From positions 415,196 to 479,195 of the forward strand of contig NMRA01000255.1 in assembly GCA_002633005.1 (NCBI GenBank): a stretch of DNA of 64,000 nt, given 5' to 3'. Made by a program: the position numbers and the translations under genes. Origin of the DNA: Phoronis australis. Its lineage: Eukaryota; Phoronida; Phoronidae. Below, piece by piece: positions 8,984 to 21,204 of the stretch; the stretch's first letter is position 1; each line of letters starts with the position of its first letter. The notes under the pieces are model-generated. The model made no database searches. It saw only the letters and a program-made list of their open reading frames with translations, and was not told where the DNA came from.

Positions 8984-11347
8984 AGGCAAGATATAATGGA
9001 TGAATTTCTGATCAATCCCGCACTACTATCCGAGCACCGTGGAAGTACATGTCACACTTACAACTCAAGTTTGTTGGAAGTTAAGCTTCAAGTAATACCG
9101 AAAAAGAGCCACATGGCGGCTATTTCGAAAACAAGACTCGAAAAAGTCCCCACGACGGACTCTATTGGCATTGTTTTGTATTCCTGGCAGAAATATAGAA
9201 AAACGTGGAAAAGATTTAATTATTTTAATTTTGGACCCTTAAAAGGACGTTAGAATTTCAAATTTGTCTTTTTTCAGCTGACGTTGAACTTAAATTGTCG
9301 ACAGAGAACACTTGCTCTTTATTCAAATATTATTTGATACTCTTGGCTTAATGAGGGCGCTACATCGGCTATGCAGTTTCCGAAAGAACCCGCTACATTT
9401 TTTTTCCGAAAAAAACAATGGTAGCTAATTTACTTCCTAAGGAGGCACTGTACACAGGGATTTGCTCAACATTGCGCTCGTCACTTTACACAGGGTTTTG
9501 CCAGCAGTGCACACGTCACTGTACGTTCTGCCATTCTTCCGCTTAATGTTTAGAATTCTACGAACAAAACCGCTACACCTGACCACAGAATCGTTATATT
9601 GTCTCACACAAGACATATTATAGTCCTGTTCTCTACCATACAAAAGGAAACTACCGAGGCTTCCAAAAATGTGCTAATATCGTAAAAGTGACGATTTTAA
9701 TTCCTTGGCAATGTTAGACAAAAACCTAGCACTAGATTCTGAAAACAATATTTCCTACATATTTCAAAAATGTAGTCCAAAAGTGCTCCCATCTCGAACT
9801 AAATTTTTTACAACTCTAGGCTGTTTGAGGGCTACCTGAAACTGGAGTTGAAAACTCAGTCGCTACGAAGAAATGCTTTCAGGCCGCCATAACAACAGTG
9901 CAAAATCTACCTCAAAAATGCCACCAAACCTGGGCTACCCAATTGTTTAATGGGAAATGGCCACGGCTACAGACAACGGTGCCATCTAACCCACATTAGC
10001 GAGTATTATCTTACGACTATCTTATTACAGTTATCCCCACACAGTTACCACATGAGGGTATTTACAGACGAAAAAAAAGAACACCTAGGAGTGTGTTATT
10101 TATTATCTGACAATGCCACAGGAACATTAACGCTTTGGTATCTGGGCATTTCCAGTGCTTCCCTTGCTCATGAATTTCTCAGATAATGGAGATTTTCGAG
10201 GGGTTTTCATGGACTGGAATATCCTACTGAACCGCCACAGTGATTGTCAGTTGTCCATGGCAAACTTGATTTTGTACGGATGGCAAATGTATGATACAAA
10301 ATTCACCATGTAGAGTTACACCGTGGTCATTTGAGTGAAAATGCCGATTCATAATCATGTTTTACGCCTTGCATTTTTTTGAGTTGCTCAAATGTTGTGG
10401 GTGAATTTTTCAGTCGACTCCCCTTTAAGGAATGTCCTTGTGGTCACATATTTTAACGTTCTTCGTAAAATTCACCTAAAGTGACATCTTCCGAACACAT
10501 GTTGATGCCTCATTCCCTATTAACTTTCAATCAAAATTTTCAATTCTTTCAGTCTCGATTTTAGACGTCGGTTCTTTGCTGAAGTTATTTTTGAGCGTCG
10601 TCCATTTTCACCACATGTTGTGCGGCAGTTGTTGCAGAGCTGACTCTTGCACGTGACGGTCTCGCCAGTTGGTGACTACCTGAGGCTCTCTTTGTAAGCC
10701 AAACGTTTTCCAAAGAGCCCCGGCCCTGGGAGCTCTTTCATGAATGTTCTGCAAGATAGAAGCGCACCTCTGATCAGAATTTGTTTCGTACTCATACGCT
10801 ATTTTCACTATCATTGAGCCAACACAGTTACCACACACTATGCAGTCAGTCATCATGTTTGCTAACTAGAAGTGAATTCCAGAGAAGATGCTGCTCTTTT
10901 GCTGAACCCTTTGCGTCACTTTATCTATCGTTGTATCAATAGTTAATAAGGGCTAGAAACAGGATCATAACGGAGAAATATGTCGACAAGATAAACAATG
11001 GTTTGTGTGTTCAGTAAACGATACCACCAACAATAATGACTTTCCTCTTTGAAGAAAGAATTATATGTTGTTCGTCCATTGGCGAACTGGAAAACATAAG
11101 TCACTGTAAAACTAGCAGAAGAGACCTTCATTTTCTATAGGTCAGTGTCCCATTTGTAGCCTCGTCTAAGCTACGACCGGGGTTACGACCTTTGATGACA
11201 CTAACCCAACAACATTTTTAAATTAAGCGTTCGTAAGGACCTTAAGTGAAACAGCCGCCTTCTGTGTTCGTTTCCGATCAGTGCAGACTGACTCACTTTT
11301 TTTTACAGAAATAGAGCTCTTCAAACGTGAACGTGTGAGACACCAGT
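8984..11347. other. Intergenic, duplicated in unit B
   Basis: Collinear with about 30,245-33,070. Apart from a two-unit 35-bp repeat it holds only short, unconserved frames. No gene recognised. Confidence 0.45.
9452..9522 (+). repeat. 35-bp tandem repeat, 2 units
   Basis: Two units beginning ACACAGGG(A/T)TTTGC and ending CGTCACTTT; the first has 36 bases. The paralogous array at 30,712-30,921 has six units. Confidence 0.75.
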
Positions 11348-11471
11348 GGCTGGTTGCATGAAACAGTCCCAAATAGGGACTCAACTAAGTTCCCTAAATC
11401 TACTGCGTATTTTTGGACTTGTGAAAACATAGATTGTCCTTTATTGCATTGTTTTAGTTTCATTAATAAGC
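11348..11471. repeat. 124-bp direct repeat (partial MITE)
   Basis: Identical or nearly so to the first 124 bases of the MITE at 12,580-12,703, from GGCTGGTTGCATGAAACAG to TTTCATTAATAAG. The two copies bracket the segment described at 11,478-12,585. Unit B has one copy of this stretch (33,073 on). Confidence 0.7.
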
Positions 11472-11477
11472 CTCAAC

Positions 11478-12585
11478 GCCAGAAATTTGTAACATGCACT
11501 ACTGCGCATGCGCTAAATCTTGCCAGCAGCCCTCCATAAGAAATACACAAGAGCAGGCAAAAATCAGGAATTTATAAGCAAGGGGAGATAACTACACAAT
11601 TTGCCGATAGCCTGTCACATAGAGTGTATGTTAAGACATGTTACCGCCAAATTTCAGCGCCAGTGGTGAAAAATTTTCCACGTCTCTTGAAGTTTGAAGG
11701 TTACCCCGTTCAGGCCTATGTTAACGATCGTCCGGAAGCCACTATTTGAGCGCATAGCTCATTTTGAAGTCAAGTTTGTGGCTGAATTCATTTTGCCATC
11801 GGATTTGCCGATAGCCTAGGTGACTACCAGGAGTACTCAGAGGTTGCTGATCCAAATTTCATGTTGTTTCTCGAAAATTTTTCCACGTCTCTTGTGTTCA
11901 GAAAATGGATCGGCGTACAGTGCTGTCAGTGAGATGAAATGTTGCCGATCGCCTGGCTGTCGACTCTTTGCAATGGAATTTGCACTCTGTAGATGAGAGA
12001 TTAGCGTAGAATCGGTAAGAAACTGATTTGTTCATTTTCTCATCCGGTATGAGTTCAGAAATACTTTCGAAGTCGGATTTTGTACAGTCATTATGCAAGT
12101 TTCGCCTGTGAGTAGGCCTATATAGTTGATATACTAGTAATCTTCAAAATGTTATTTCGTTTTTTGTGATCCACGGTACGTTGTCCTTCGTCTTAATTCA
12201 GTAACTGTTACATGCAGTGGATTCCGGACACAAATATGTATTGACAAACATCAGAAAATTAATAAAAAGCGCTTTTTGGCAACCCGTTTAAGCCAATTGC
12301 AAGCAGACGCGGCTGGCTGGCTGGCGTTCAGTTCACATTTGTTGTGGTTATGTGTGTCTGTGACCCCAATCACCCAGCTAGCACTGTCATATGTAGACCC
12401 AGACATTCCAAATGCTGTTATTGTCAACTTGATAAATATTGCTCTGCAGAGCATACTGACTTCGGCTCCGGTAATAGTGCCCAAGCTTCATGACCTTTAA
12501 CCTTACTATGCGTTGTTATGATTGGTTAGGGACATGGCGCTAAGCGTCACCTAGCGGATCAAGAATGTTACAAATTTCTGGCTGG
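11478..12585. mobile_element. Transposon-like segment unique to unit A
   Basis: Terminal inverted repeats: CCAGAAATTTGTAACAT at the left pairs with ATGTTACAAATTTCTGG at 12,567-12,583. The body has repeated phrases (TTTGCCGATAGCCT twice, TTTCCACGTCTCTTG twice). Unit B lacks the segment. An open frame at 12,276-12,500 codes a hydrophobic 74-residue peptide of unknown meaning. No transposase motif seen, so probably non-autonomous. Confidence 0.5.
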
Positions 12586-12993
12586 TTGCATGAAACAGTC
12601 CCAAATAGGGACTCAACTAAGTTCCCTAAATCTACTGCGTATTTTTGGACTTGTGAAAACATAGATTGTCCTTTATTGCATTGTTTTAGTTTCATTAATA
12701 AGTCAACATTTGACTTTGAAGCAAATCGAGAGTGATCTCTACATTGAATTTTCAATATTTTCGAAAGTAATTAGGGACCTTTTCAAGCAACACCCCCAAT
12801 TTCAGGAGTCCCTATATATTTTCAATGAACTCTGGTCCCAGTTTTTAGTTATATTATTAGAAATGTCATTAATCAAAGAGGAGCTCGTAATAAAGATGAA
12901 AATGTTGCATCTGTTAGTCCATAAACACACAAATACACAAAAAGATTTAGGGACCTAAGTTGAGTCCCTATTTGGGACTGTTTCGTGCAACCG
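12583..12993. mobile_element. MITE with ~43-bp inverted termini
   Basis: The left end GGTTGCATGAAACAGTCCC continues into AAATAGGGACTCAACTAAGT. The right end reads ACCTAAGTTGAGTCCCTATT, then GGGACTGTTTCGTGCAACC, the reverse complement. The interior is AT-rich and non-coding. Related copies are at 4,125, 17,917, 23,983, 33,073 and 42,803. Confidence 0.75.
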
Positions 12994-13863
12994 GCCACAC
13001 GGGTCTCAGGTCTCAGGTTCTTTACCGGAGTGTCGTGGCCCACTTGTGCTCCGCCCTTACTATGTGGTGCGGATGCGGAAAATACTGTGTAGGTGGCGAC
13101 TGAGGGCAGGTGACGGGCGAATTAAGTGGCCACCAAGAGAACAGATAGGTGGCACCCATTCACAGTGACCAGGGAGGTGGTCAAATCTACGACATGGGTG
13201 ACATCATTACATGCTGCCTGCGATGAAATCAATCACTATCCCAATTGTAAGAACACTAAGCTGTCACTTTTATCTGATACCAAAAGTTAATATGGGCATC
13301 AAGGCAGAAATTCAGTTATCCCTGTTTGCTTTGAATATTTCTAACCAAAGCATTTTTCTCATTTGCTTTCACAATATTACCGAAATTGAGATGCTTTTGG
13401 TACAAAACATGAGTAACGGAAGAAAGGTTATCTTTCGAATATTCTAACTACACCATACCCTGGATGGCTAAACTTTCAAAAATTTGCACAAATTTAACGA
13501 TCTTTTGCGACAAATTGGGAATTAAAAACTAAAGTTATGCACTTACGCGAGATCTGCTGTCTCCACGTTGTTGCTGCACCTTGAGCACTGACCGCAACTT
13601 ACGATGTGTAGGCGCAACGTTCAAATGCCAAAAGGTGGTTGGCTGCGCCCACGTGCGCCTACGCCGCCACTACAGCACTGGTGACTGGTGACAAGACTGA
13701 GCGCGAAAATGTAGGTAAACGTTGTGACGTAGTAAGCAAATTTTGTCGACCTACTACGTATGCATTCGCATTCGACGTGTAGCCGAAGCTCTCTAATAAG
13801 TTACTCTGATACGTTGATTCATGTCTGGCCAGTTTTATTCATGAGCGTCTAACACATGTTTCT
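12994..13863. other. Intergenic, duplicated in unit B
   Basis: Matches parts of 33,330-33,470 and 34,604-35,240 on either side of a LINE insertion present only in B. No gene seen. Confidence 0.4.
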
Positions 13864-14183
13864 ATGGTGGGCCGTCGAGGGGAAAGTGTCGCCGTAAAAT
13901 TACGCTCGTAATTACGGTTTGATCCGCCATGATTCAGCGCTCGTTTCGTAGACATGAAATCCGTCAGTAAATAAGTATTTCCATGAGCGCGCGCGATCGT
14001 GGATTGTAAAACCCAACGTCATTGGCTAAGAGTTTAAACTACATTACGAGCGTAATTTTACGCCGTAAGGAATTGAATTACGCTCGTAATTTTACGGCGT
14101 AATTAACAGCGTAAATAATGGCGTAATGTACACAATTACGCTCGTATTTTCCCGGCGACACTTTCCTCCCAACGGCCCATCAT
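13864..14183. mobile_element. 320-bp MITE with 8-bp target duplication
   Basis: About 31-bp inverted termini (ATGGTGGGCCGT... and ...ACGGCCCATCAT, both containing GAAAGTGTCGCCG or its complement) are flanked by the direct repeat ATGTTTCT at 13,856-13,863 and 14,184-14,191. The interior repeats ATTACGCTCGTAATTTTACG several times. The same site in unit B (about 35,242) is empty. An 8-bp target duplication fits hAT-, P- or Merlin-type mobilisation. Confidence 0.82.
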
Positions 14184-15357
14184 ATGTTTCTGGATCTGCG
14201 TTTGTGATCACATGCTTGCTCGTTCCCATCATCTGAAAATGTAACAAAAATCCGCGGTCTGTAAATTGCCAACAAATGTCTTACCCAAAACAAACACGGC
14301 CATGAGCTATGGACGTGGATTAAATACACTGAGATTTACAATGTGTAAATATTTACTTGACAGGCTAGTAACAAATGATTGTCTTTTCAACGAATGGTTT
14401 ATTTTGTTAACAATAGAAATATCCAATCACCATTCTTAAAATACTGGACTTCTTGTAGCAATCGTTGCATGCATTTCTTTCGAAATAAACCTTAATTTGC
14501 CTAAGTTGAAGGAATGAGTGAGACATGGGGAGTGAGTGTAAAAAACCGAAAGGTTGTGTTGTACAACCCAAAATAGCAGAGAGATAATTGTGGCAATAAA
14601 TCTTCGCTTATGGGCAGAAACCGTGAACTTCCTCCTATAATTCAACATTGCAGCCTCACCGTAAACTAACTTCAAGGAAAGGAGTTTTGCTATTTAATCT
14701 ACGCACGCTAGTAAGTTACTCGCCAAACACTCGCATTTTGAATGGCATGATTTTTTGTAGTCTTGCGCGATCTGGCATTTCTCACAGGATTGCTGCAGTA
14801 ACGCATCACCCTTGTCATTCGGGCGGAATGAAAAATTGTGAGGTCATAAGCCTCGCATGTAATATACAACGATATCACGCGAGAGTTGACATGACCATAC
14901 CTAAAGAAACTTTCATTTAGTTATAATCCTTATTAGTGAACGGAGCTCTCCTCTACTGTTCTGTCACATAAATCAACATTCCTGGAATGTTACTTGGGCC
15001 GCGTTTTCGACATATGCGCTCAACTCGACGGAGCTCTTGAAATCTTAATTTTATTCTAAAGACTTCAAAGGATGAATACCGTTTGCTCAACATCTTATCC
15101 ATAGTGGATTTCCCAAACCCCAAGTATGATGTCGATGATACAAAATGCACCGTGGGCGACAACGACATTACGTAAGATCGTGAGGCTACTAACACATATA
15201 GGCAAGATCAACAAATTATGATTCTACACAAGTTAACCACCTAACCATACAAAAACTCAAAGTGATATAACATTTTACATCAAATTTGGTTCAATTCTGA
15301 TTTTTACAAACACTGTAGACAATAAAAACATGCCGAACGTTTCAAGTATTTTCGTAG
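14184..15357. other. Intergenic, duplicated in unit B
   Basis: Collinear with about 35,242-36,422. Open frames here are short and not conserved between copies. Confidence 0.4.
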
Positions 15358-15774
15358 CCTCAAATTTTAACTGGCGCATATTCCTCTGTTAGCTGAATTT
15401 CCCTTTGAGACTTCTTCAACACACGTCTAACTTCAATTTGAACACATATTAAGCGATAAGTCAACAATAGAATCACAAGCCCGTTTTTTGCAGTGAAGAA
15501 CAAATTCGTGTAACTCATTATTTTGAAGTGGATGATTAGGGTTAGACGGAGAGCCAAAAGCGGCGCGTCCTGCATAATGATAGATATTAAAATTCCGTAC
15601 ACATCAGCTGTGCAACAGTCTGTTGTGTCGGTCTCTTGATTGTACTACCGCTGCACTACAACCAGGCGATTGGTCGCTACGTGATTTTGTAGCAGTTATG
15701 ACCATGTGAAACTGAAGAAGGCTCCACGACCAAATGGCCAAGACCATGTAGGTTAGAAGCTCGTTTCGTTGGAC
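15358..15774 (-). pseudogene. TMEM26 pseudogene, last exon only
   Basis: Close copy of TMEM26 exon 4 (36,622-37,209). The exon starts after a conserved acceptor and reads VQRNELL...MVLAIWSWSLLQF. Four extra bases in the TCGCCTGGTTG stretch (about 15,662) then shift the frame and soon give a TGA. The downstream part (from about 15,602 down to 15,360) still encodes the DAPLLALRLTLIIHF and SYTNLFFTAKNG membrane segments, but stops early because the sequence for the last ~55 residues is deleted. Exons 1-3 are absent from unit A. It cannot make a TMEM26 protein. Confidence 0.82.
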
Positions 15775-15829
15775 CTAAAATAAGAATTTAAATGACAAGA
15801 AATGAGTGTATATATAATGCAATATTATT

Positions 15830-17340
15830 AAATTGTCTTTTATACTTTGCTATTTGGGGATCGAATTTTCCGAACTTAGCCTGCCACAAAGTTCACTGAA
15901 GCACCATCAATTCTTAAAATATTAGCTTCTAACTGTCAAATACTTCGATTCCATCCCAAAATGGAAAGGCGCTGTCCAACTAGTTGGCCAAATTTCATGG
16001 AAAACCCTCGAACAACAGATAATGTACAGAGGTAAACGCCAAAACGAAAATTGTTATTTTGGGGCACATCGGTAGTCAAGGTCGTTCAAATTTTGTGGCC
16101 AGACATTGGCTTATTTATACGGTAGCATTTCCAAAAGATCCTGCAAACGATTAAATGCGATACAGCCGTGGACGCAAATAACAAAAAATCAACACCAGCC
16201 ACGATTTTTTTCATCAGGAAACATTTGCCAATTTCCACAATAATCCTTTGAGCGGTTTGGCGGATAGAAAGGCGGATCCAAAAACGGACTCCGTAATTGT
16301 AAAAATGTCCACTAACTGGTACAGAATACGTCAAATCCGTCTGAAAATAGAAAGGTGTTGTCGTTCCCTTGATAGAAACGTGTTTACCAAATTTCATGGA
16401 AATCCATCAAGAATCTCCGAAGATATAGGGACAACAGTTAAAAAATATAATTTATGGCACAGAGGAAGTCGGATCGATCCAGTGTTTGCCATCATCTATC
16501 GTCAGCTGCCTAGAGACAAACCTCATTACAATTCAGGAAGTGATTTAAGAGGTACAGCAGCGAACGCCTGACGCCCGGCGCCCGGATGCTAAGACACAGA
16601 TGACAACAATGTGCATCCATAAATGTGTGGGTGCATACAAATGGAAAAGAGAAGAAGTTATGTCCAAGATACTGTGACCGTCCTTCATTGACATAAAAGG
16701 TCCTAGAATTTCAAATAAAACAGGAAACTACACAGACAACCGATTCCATCTTTGGGCTCTCTCTCCGTGTTCAATAAAACACGAAACAGTGTGGCCATGT
16801 GGGAGCTATCAATGGATGTCCTCCAAGATCTGGGCCCTAAACATGAAAGGGTTTATAATATCACAAAACAGGAAATGAGCTGCCATTGATGCTATTTGTC
16901 AAGTTATCAATTTTTATAAAGTGACGTACAATTTCGAGAAAAAAACAAAAGGGTAGAGCGACAGATGGCTCCATTATCCCATGCGGGAGAGGGTTCTCTG
17001 GAGAAATATATTTTTGCACGACCAAAATTGTCTTCTTGAATTTGAAAATCCATTGATTTCGTGTGCTCAAAAATTTTCTACTATTTGAAACCCATGTGTG
17101 AAGGATTAGAATTAAGTACACGTTTTCAAGTACGTTTAAAAGATCCATGCTACAAAATGGAGCCCCCTAACAACAATGTCCTGATCAGGGCCCTCAAAGG
17201 GCAAATCAAGCACTGCTACTTTCTCAGCAGCTCCTGGACCTACGGCTATGTCAGTTGCTACAGTTTTGTTAACCCTGACGCCTGGAAGTTATTGGGAAGG
17301 ACGTACCCCCCCCCCCCCTCCTACCCCCACTTCATACAGC
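15830..17340. repeat. Dispersed R repeat, unit A copy (left-truncated)
   Basis: Closely matches 40,770-42,235 and, more distantly, 52,300-53,700. It contains two related phrases around TTTCATGGAAA-(A/T)CC-ATC (about 15,996 and 16,391). Frames across it are broken differently in each copy. A CCCCCCCCCC run lies near 17,308. The junction at 15,830 is also the edge of the first TMEM26 deletion. Confidence 0.6.
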
Positions 17341-17916
17341 CTTGGGATTTGAGTACACTGAGAGGCTGATCTAGAATACACACTTGTTGCCAATCTTGTC
17401 ACTTTAACAATAATGTTGCGCTCATTTGATATTTATAATGCTTGAGAATATCACTGAAATGCTAAAGGAGCGGAAAATCCTAGAAATTGATTGATGGCAA
17501 AGGAATTAAAGAATGAACTTCATGACTTGGAGCTGCTGTAGTTTTCTACTCCATTTAAGTAACGTTGAGTTGTTTCATGAATGGACTGACAACCACTTTG
17601 TTCATGAGCGTTAATTGGTACCTTCAATACCTGCTAGAAAACGAAGCTTTGATGAGAATGCCTGTCCATTTCATGACCGAAATACTTTGCCAAGACGTAT
17701 TTTGAAGTAAAAGGTTTGAAGCTAGAATTTGCCTAGTATAATGATCCAGAAGGTAACTGCGATTTCAATTATAGTTCGTGTAAACCAGTTATGAAACGTG
17801 AATGTTAACTTCGACAAAAATATCTATTATTACATCGGTCTTCCCTATGCTGCGCAGTGGGTCAATCCACACACGTCTGCGTTTTCTATAAAGCACCGTA
17901 GCCTGGTACAACTGTA

Positions 17917-18289
17917 GGTTGTATGAAGCAGTCCCAAATAGGAACTGAAGCAAACTCACTGTTTCGTATTTTTCTGTTCTTTAGGCACACGTGTAGCATT
18001 TTTCCTATCATTTAACCTTGATTATGAGCTTTTCTTTGACTCCCATATAACTAAAAACTGAGCCCTTAATTCAGTCAAAACAATTAGAAACATAGTCCTT
18101 GAATTAGGGTCGTTGCATGAAAAGATCCCTACTTGTTTTCACTAATATTGAGAATTCGACTTATAGTTCACTCTCGGTTTTTATTAAACGGCATCAGACA
18201 TGACAATCGGTGTTTTCACAGGCCTACAAATTCCCAGTAGATTTAGCGAATTTAGCTGAGTCCCCATTTCGGACTGTTTCATACAACCG
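17917..18289. mobile_element. MITE (GGTTGTATGAAACAG family), unit A
   Basis: Left end GGTTGTATGAAGCAGTCCC; right end GGACTGTTTCATACAACC. The copy at 42,803-43,207 is at the matching place, so this insertion predates the duplication. Confidence 0.7.
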
Positions 18290-19068
18290 AGCACCGGACG
18301 CTTATAAAACCACGTACGTAACCGCTTTCGGGGACTAATTTTGTTTTCATGTTTTGGAGAACACAAACCATTGGTCTCTTAGAGAAAAAGAAAATTTCAC
18401 ATTAAACTTGCACATTTCCATGAAAATGTACTTTTAAATTAGCGAACAATTATGCCAGTTAATGTGATAATACATTTACAGTTTCATCGACGTAAAACAC
18501 TTGACTTTCCAAAAATCATTAAACTTTCTCCAGATGGTGATAAATTTCCCTATTTTAATTCTTTTATACCTTCTTTAATGAAAACGTTTTAACAACTTGG
18601 ATTACATCAATCCAACATTTGTAATAAGCTGTTACCGTACAGTGTGAGCATTCTTAATTTAAACAAAAATCAAATAAATCCTAAAATATCAAGAGAAAAT
18701 CCCGTTTTTGATTCATTGCCGCCATAAGTAAGCATTATGAAGTAACTAAGTCCCTTTAGGTGTGTACCTTTGTCTTTTTCATCGTCAGGTTCTTTTGACC
18801 TGTCAGATTAAGTATGGCAACCTCGCTTTTACAAAAAGGGATACATTGTCAACGCAAAATATGTTTAACACCAAATGAGGTCACATTGAACTCTTTAGAG
18901 GAAACAATTATTTTGTTTTTCTCTCATTCATTCCTCACAGTGTATATCTTTAATTGTCTCATTAGATACCCAAACAGGGTTAAATAGGTCAAGCCGGAAT
19001 TGCAAACTTCAAGGTGGAATAAATCAAGTTAGCAGGGATATTTTCAGCATAGTGACCTGAGTTCGCTT

Positions 19069-19251
19069 AGTGGTGTACCTAGGATAATTTCCCCCTCTGG
19101 GACAGAATATAACTTAGTTGCCCCCGCCCCCCCCCACCAAAACAACCCATTTCGGTCCCACCAAATGCAGGGCCAACTTGGCTGCCGCCCCGAGGAGCCC
19201 AAGCTATGCGAACGTTGCTGCTGCTCCCCACATTACTCCAGCTAAGCCACT
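19069..19251. mobile_element. Short CAGTGGCG-type MITE, unit A
   Basis: Starts AGTGGTGTACCTAGGATAA and ends CAGCTAAGCCACTAG, an imperfect inverted repeat. The interior is G/C-run rich. Shared with 44,026-44,209. Confidence 0.55.
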
Positions 19252-19740
19252 AGGAATAGTGGTTAATTACTGACTTATTCAAAACTAGGCCGTGGTTACC
19301 AAACATGACCCTGGAAAATTGGACACAAAGGAGTCGTATTTTTGACTTGGTAACCCTACTGGAATAGTTCTAAATTTCATTGAAAAATATTTATGTTCAG
19401 TCTTCATTCACTCAATGCCACTTGGTAGATTACAATTTAACGTTCTCTATCAAAATGCAAAACTAGAACCGAGCATCCACTTGTCAGTTGATTTGTTTCA
19501 CGTCAGTCAACGAAGGTCTACTACAAAAATGGAAACAGAAATTTAAATGTACGCAATGAGTCTGTAGACTATCAAATAGTTATGGAATCATTGGCTTTGT
19601 AACGTCACATTCATAGTAGTAGTGAAACAGAAGAAAATCGATATCAGTAAAGTCAGCCAGAGAACGTTTTAGGGATATTCCAGAGTCGTGAGGGGGCACA
19701 TCCGTTACCATCTTAAAGCAACAGCTGATATTTTGCCTAT

Positions 19741-21204
19741 GAAGGCCTAAAGCTCTCTAAAGGTTGTGTCGTGTTCCAGTGCGCGTTTAGAGGAAAGCTC
19801 GCTGCGCAAATACTCCCGAGCGTATGAACACGTGTTTTTAGTGTTTTACAAAGCTTTAAAACAGGCAAGTAGCATGTTTGCACTTTCCGCCATCGAAGAT
19901 TCTTTTATGGATATGTGCTAAACCCCATTTGTAGTTAACTTATACGTCTCAGTAGAGGGCAAAATCCCCGTCTAGATTTGATCATAATCGTCCTCTTTTA
20001 CAGCGTATCTCCAAAGATTTAATCTACGGTATCTCTCTTCTGATTATCTTGTGTGAAATTAGTGCGACAAACCAGCATTTTCAAAATATTAATAATGAAC
20101 AAACTCGTACAAATATTGAAACTTGACGCTGCTGTGAGAGATAAGGGAACATCCCCCATTTTCCAACTGATAATCATTTTTAATTAAACGGCAAGCTGAA
20201 GTTTGCCGGTGTTGTGTAAGCTTTACGCAATCCCGTAAGTCTATCTAGCCAAATGGCCGTTACAAACGCAGCTTGTGCAAAGGTCCCGGTTTACACTTGT
20301 GCGTTGCACTCTGTCGCTTCAGATGCACATTGGTATATCTATTTTGATAGAAGTCATTGCATTATAGGCATATCCCGAGCTACAAACAAAATCTATATGA
20401 CCAATGGCAGTCATGGACAACCGAAGCAAAATTAAATTCCAACACATTGCCAATTCATATATTATTAATTACCCGTACTTGCATTGCGCAGTTATGGGCT
20501 AGAAAGTGACTATCACCCTGATCTTTTCAAGATATACTGTTGTTGTACAATTTACCGAGATGGGATTACTGACCGTAGGTTTAATTAGCTGGCGTCACAA
20601 AATTCACTTGTTCTACGTGTCTTATTACAAAAATTATCAAAAATAGTCTGATGTCGTTACTGCGATAACTGCATCGGGAAAATGGTACCTTAAAATAGCA
20701 TAGATATCGAGGTAGAGAGGCCAGCATCCGATGTCCCTTCTAGAACAATTGTTTTGGCTTCATGCAAGCTACGGCATGTAGCGATGTTTAAGTTAACGAA
20801 AGATGTCGGGAACAAATTAACGTACTTGTATACTTTTATCCCTATGGAAAAGTGGAGCTTTGGCTGACTTCATTGCAAAACAAACATCTAAAATCAAATA
20901 TTGGTGCCATTTTCATTAAGGACATGAGTCGACAGTTGTCTATTCAAAATATTTTAGTTTTAATAAGCTCTGTATAATGATGTTAATTGTGTGTAAATAT
21001 CAATTTGAACCCGAGAACGATGATATAGCGGTTATCAGAAAATGAGGAATGAGTTTCATAGCTGATGAACAACGTGTATGTGAGCAAGATTAACGTTTGC
21101 AAATGTGACTAATATGGACAGAACTATGAGTGCATCGGAACTAGATTGTAACACTGATCACTGAGTAGCACTAATTCCAAACAAGACCTCCTAGGCTCTT
21201 AAAA
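19741..21204. other. Non-coding end of unit A
   Basis: Starts matching unit B again at about 48,337 (CGTGTTCCAGTGCG). Unit B's intervening 44,737-48,336, including TMEM26 exon 1, is missing here. It then runs parallel to 48,337-51,210. Nothing coding recognised. Confidence 0.45.

Larger units (their letters stand above)
17341..19740. other. Relic of TMEM26 intron 1 in unit A
   Basis: Collinear with about 42,236-44,736, which lies in intron 1 of the intact TMEM26 gene. Includes two small elements listed separately. No coding sequence seen. Confidence 0.5.

Noticed and set aside
16086-16571. Overlapping ~100-codon frames on both strands, with relatives at 41,027-41,305
   Set aside because: They lie in the R repeat; frames are not conserved among the copies.
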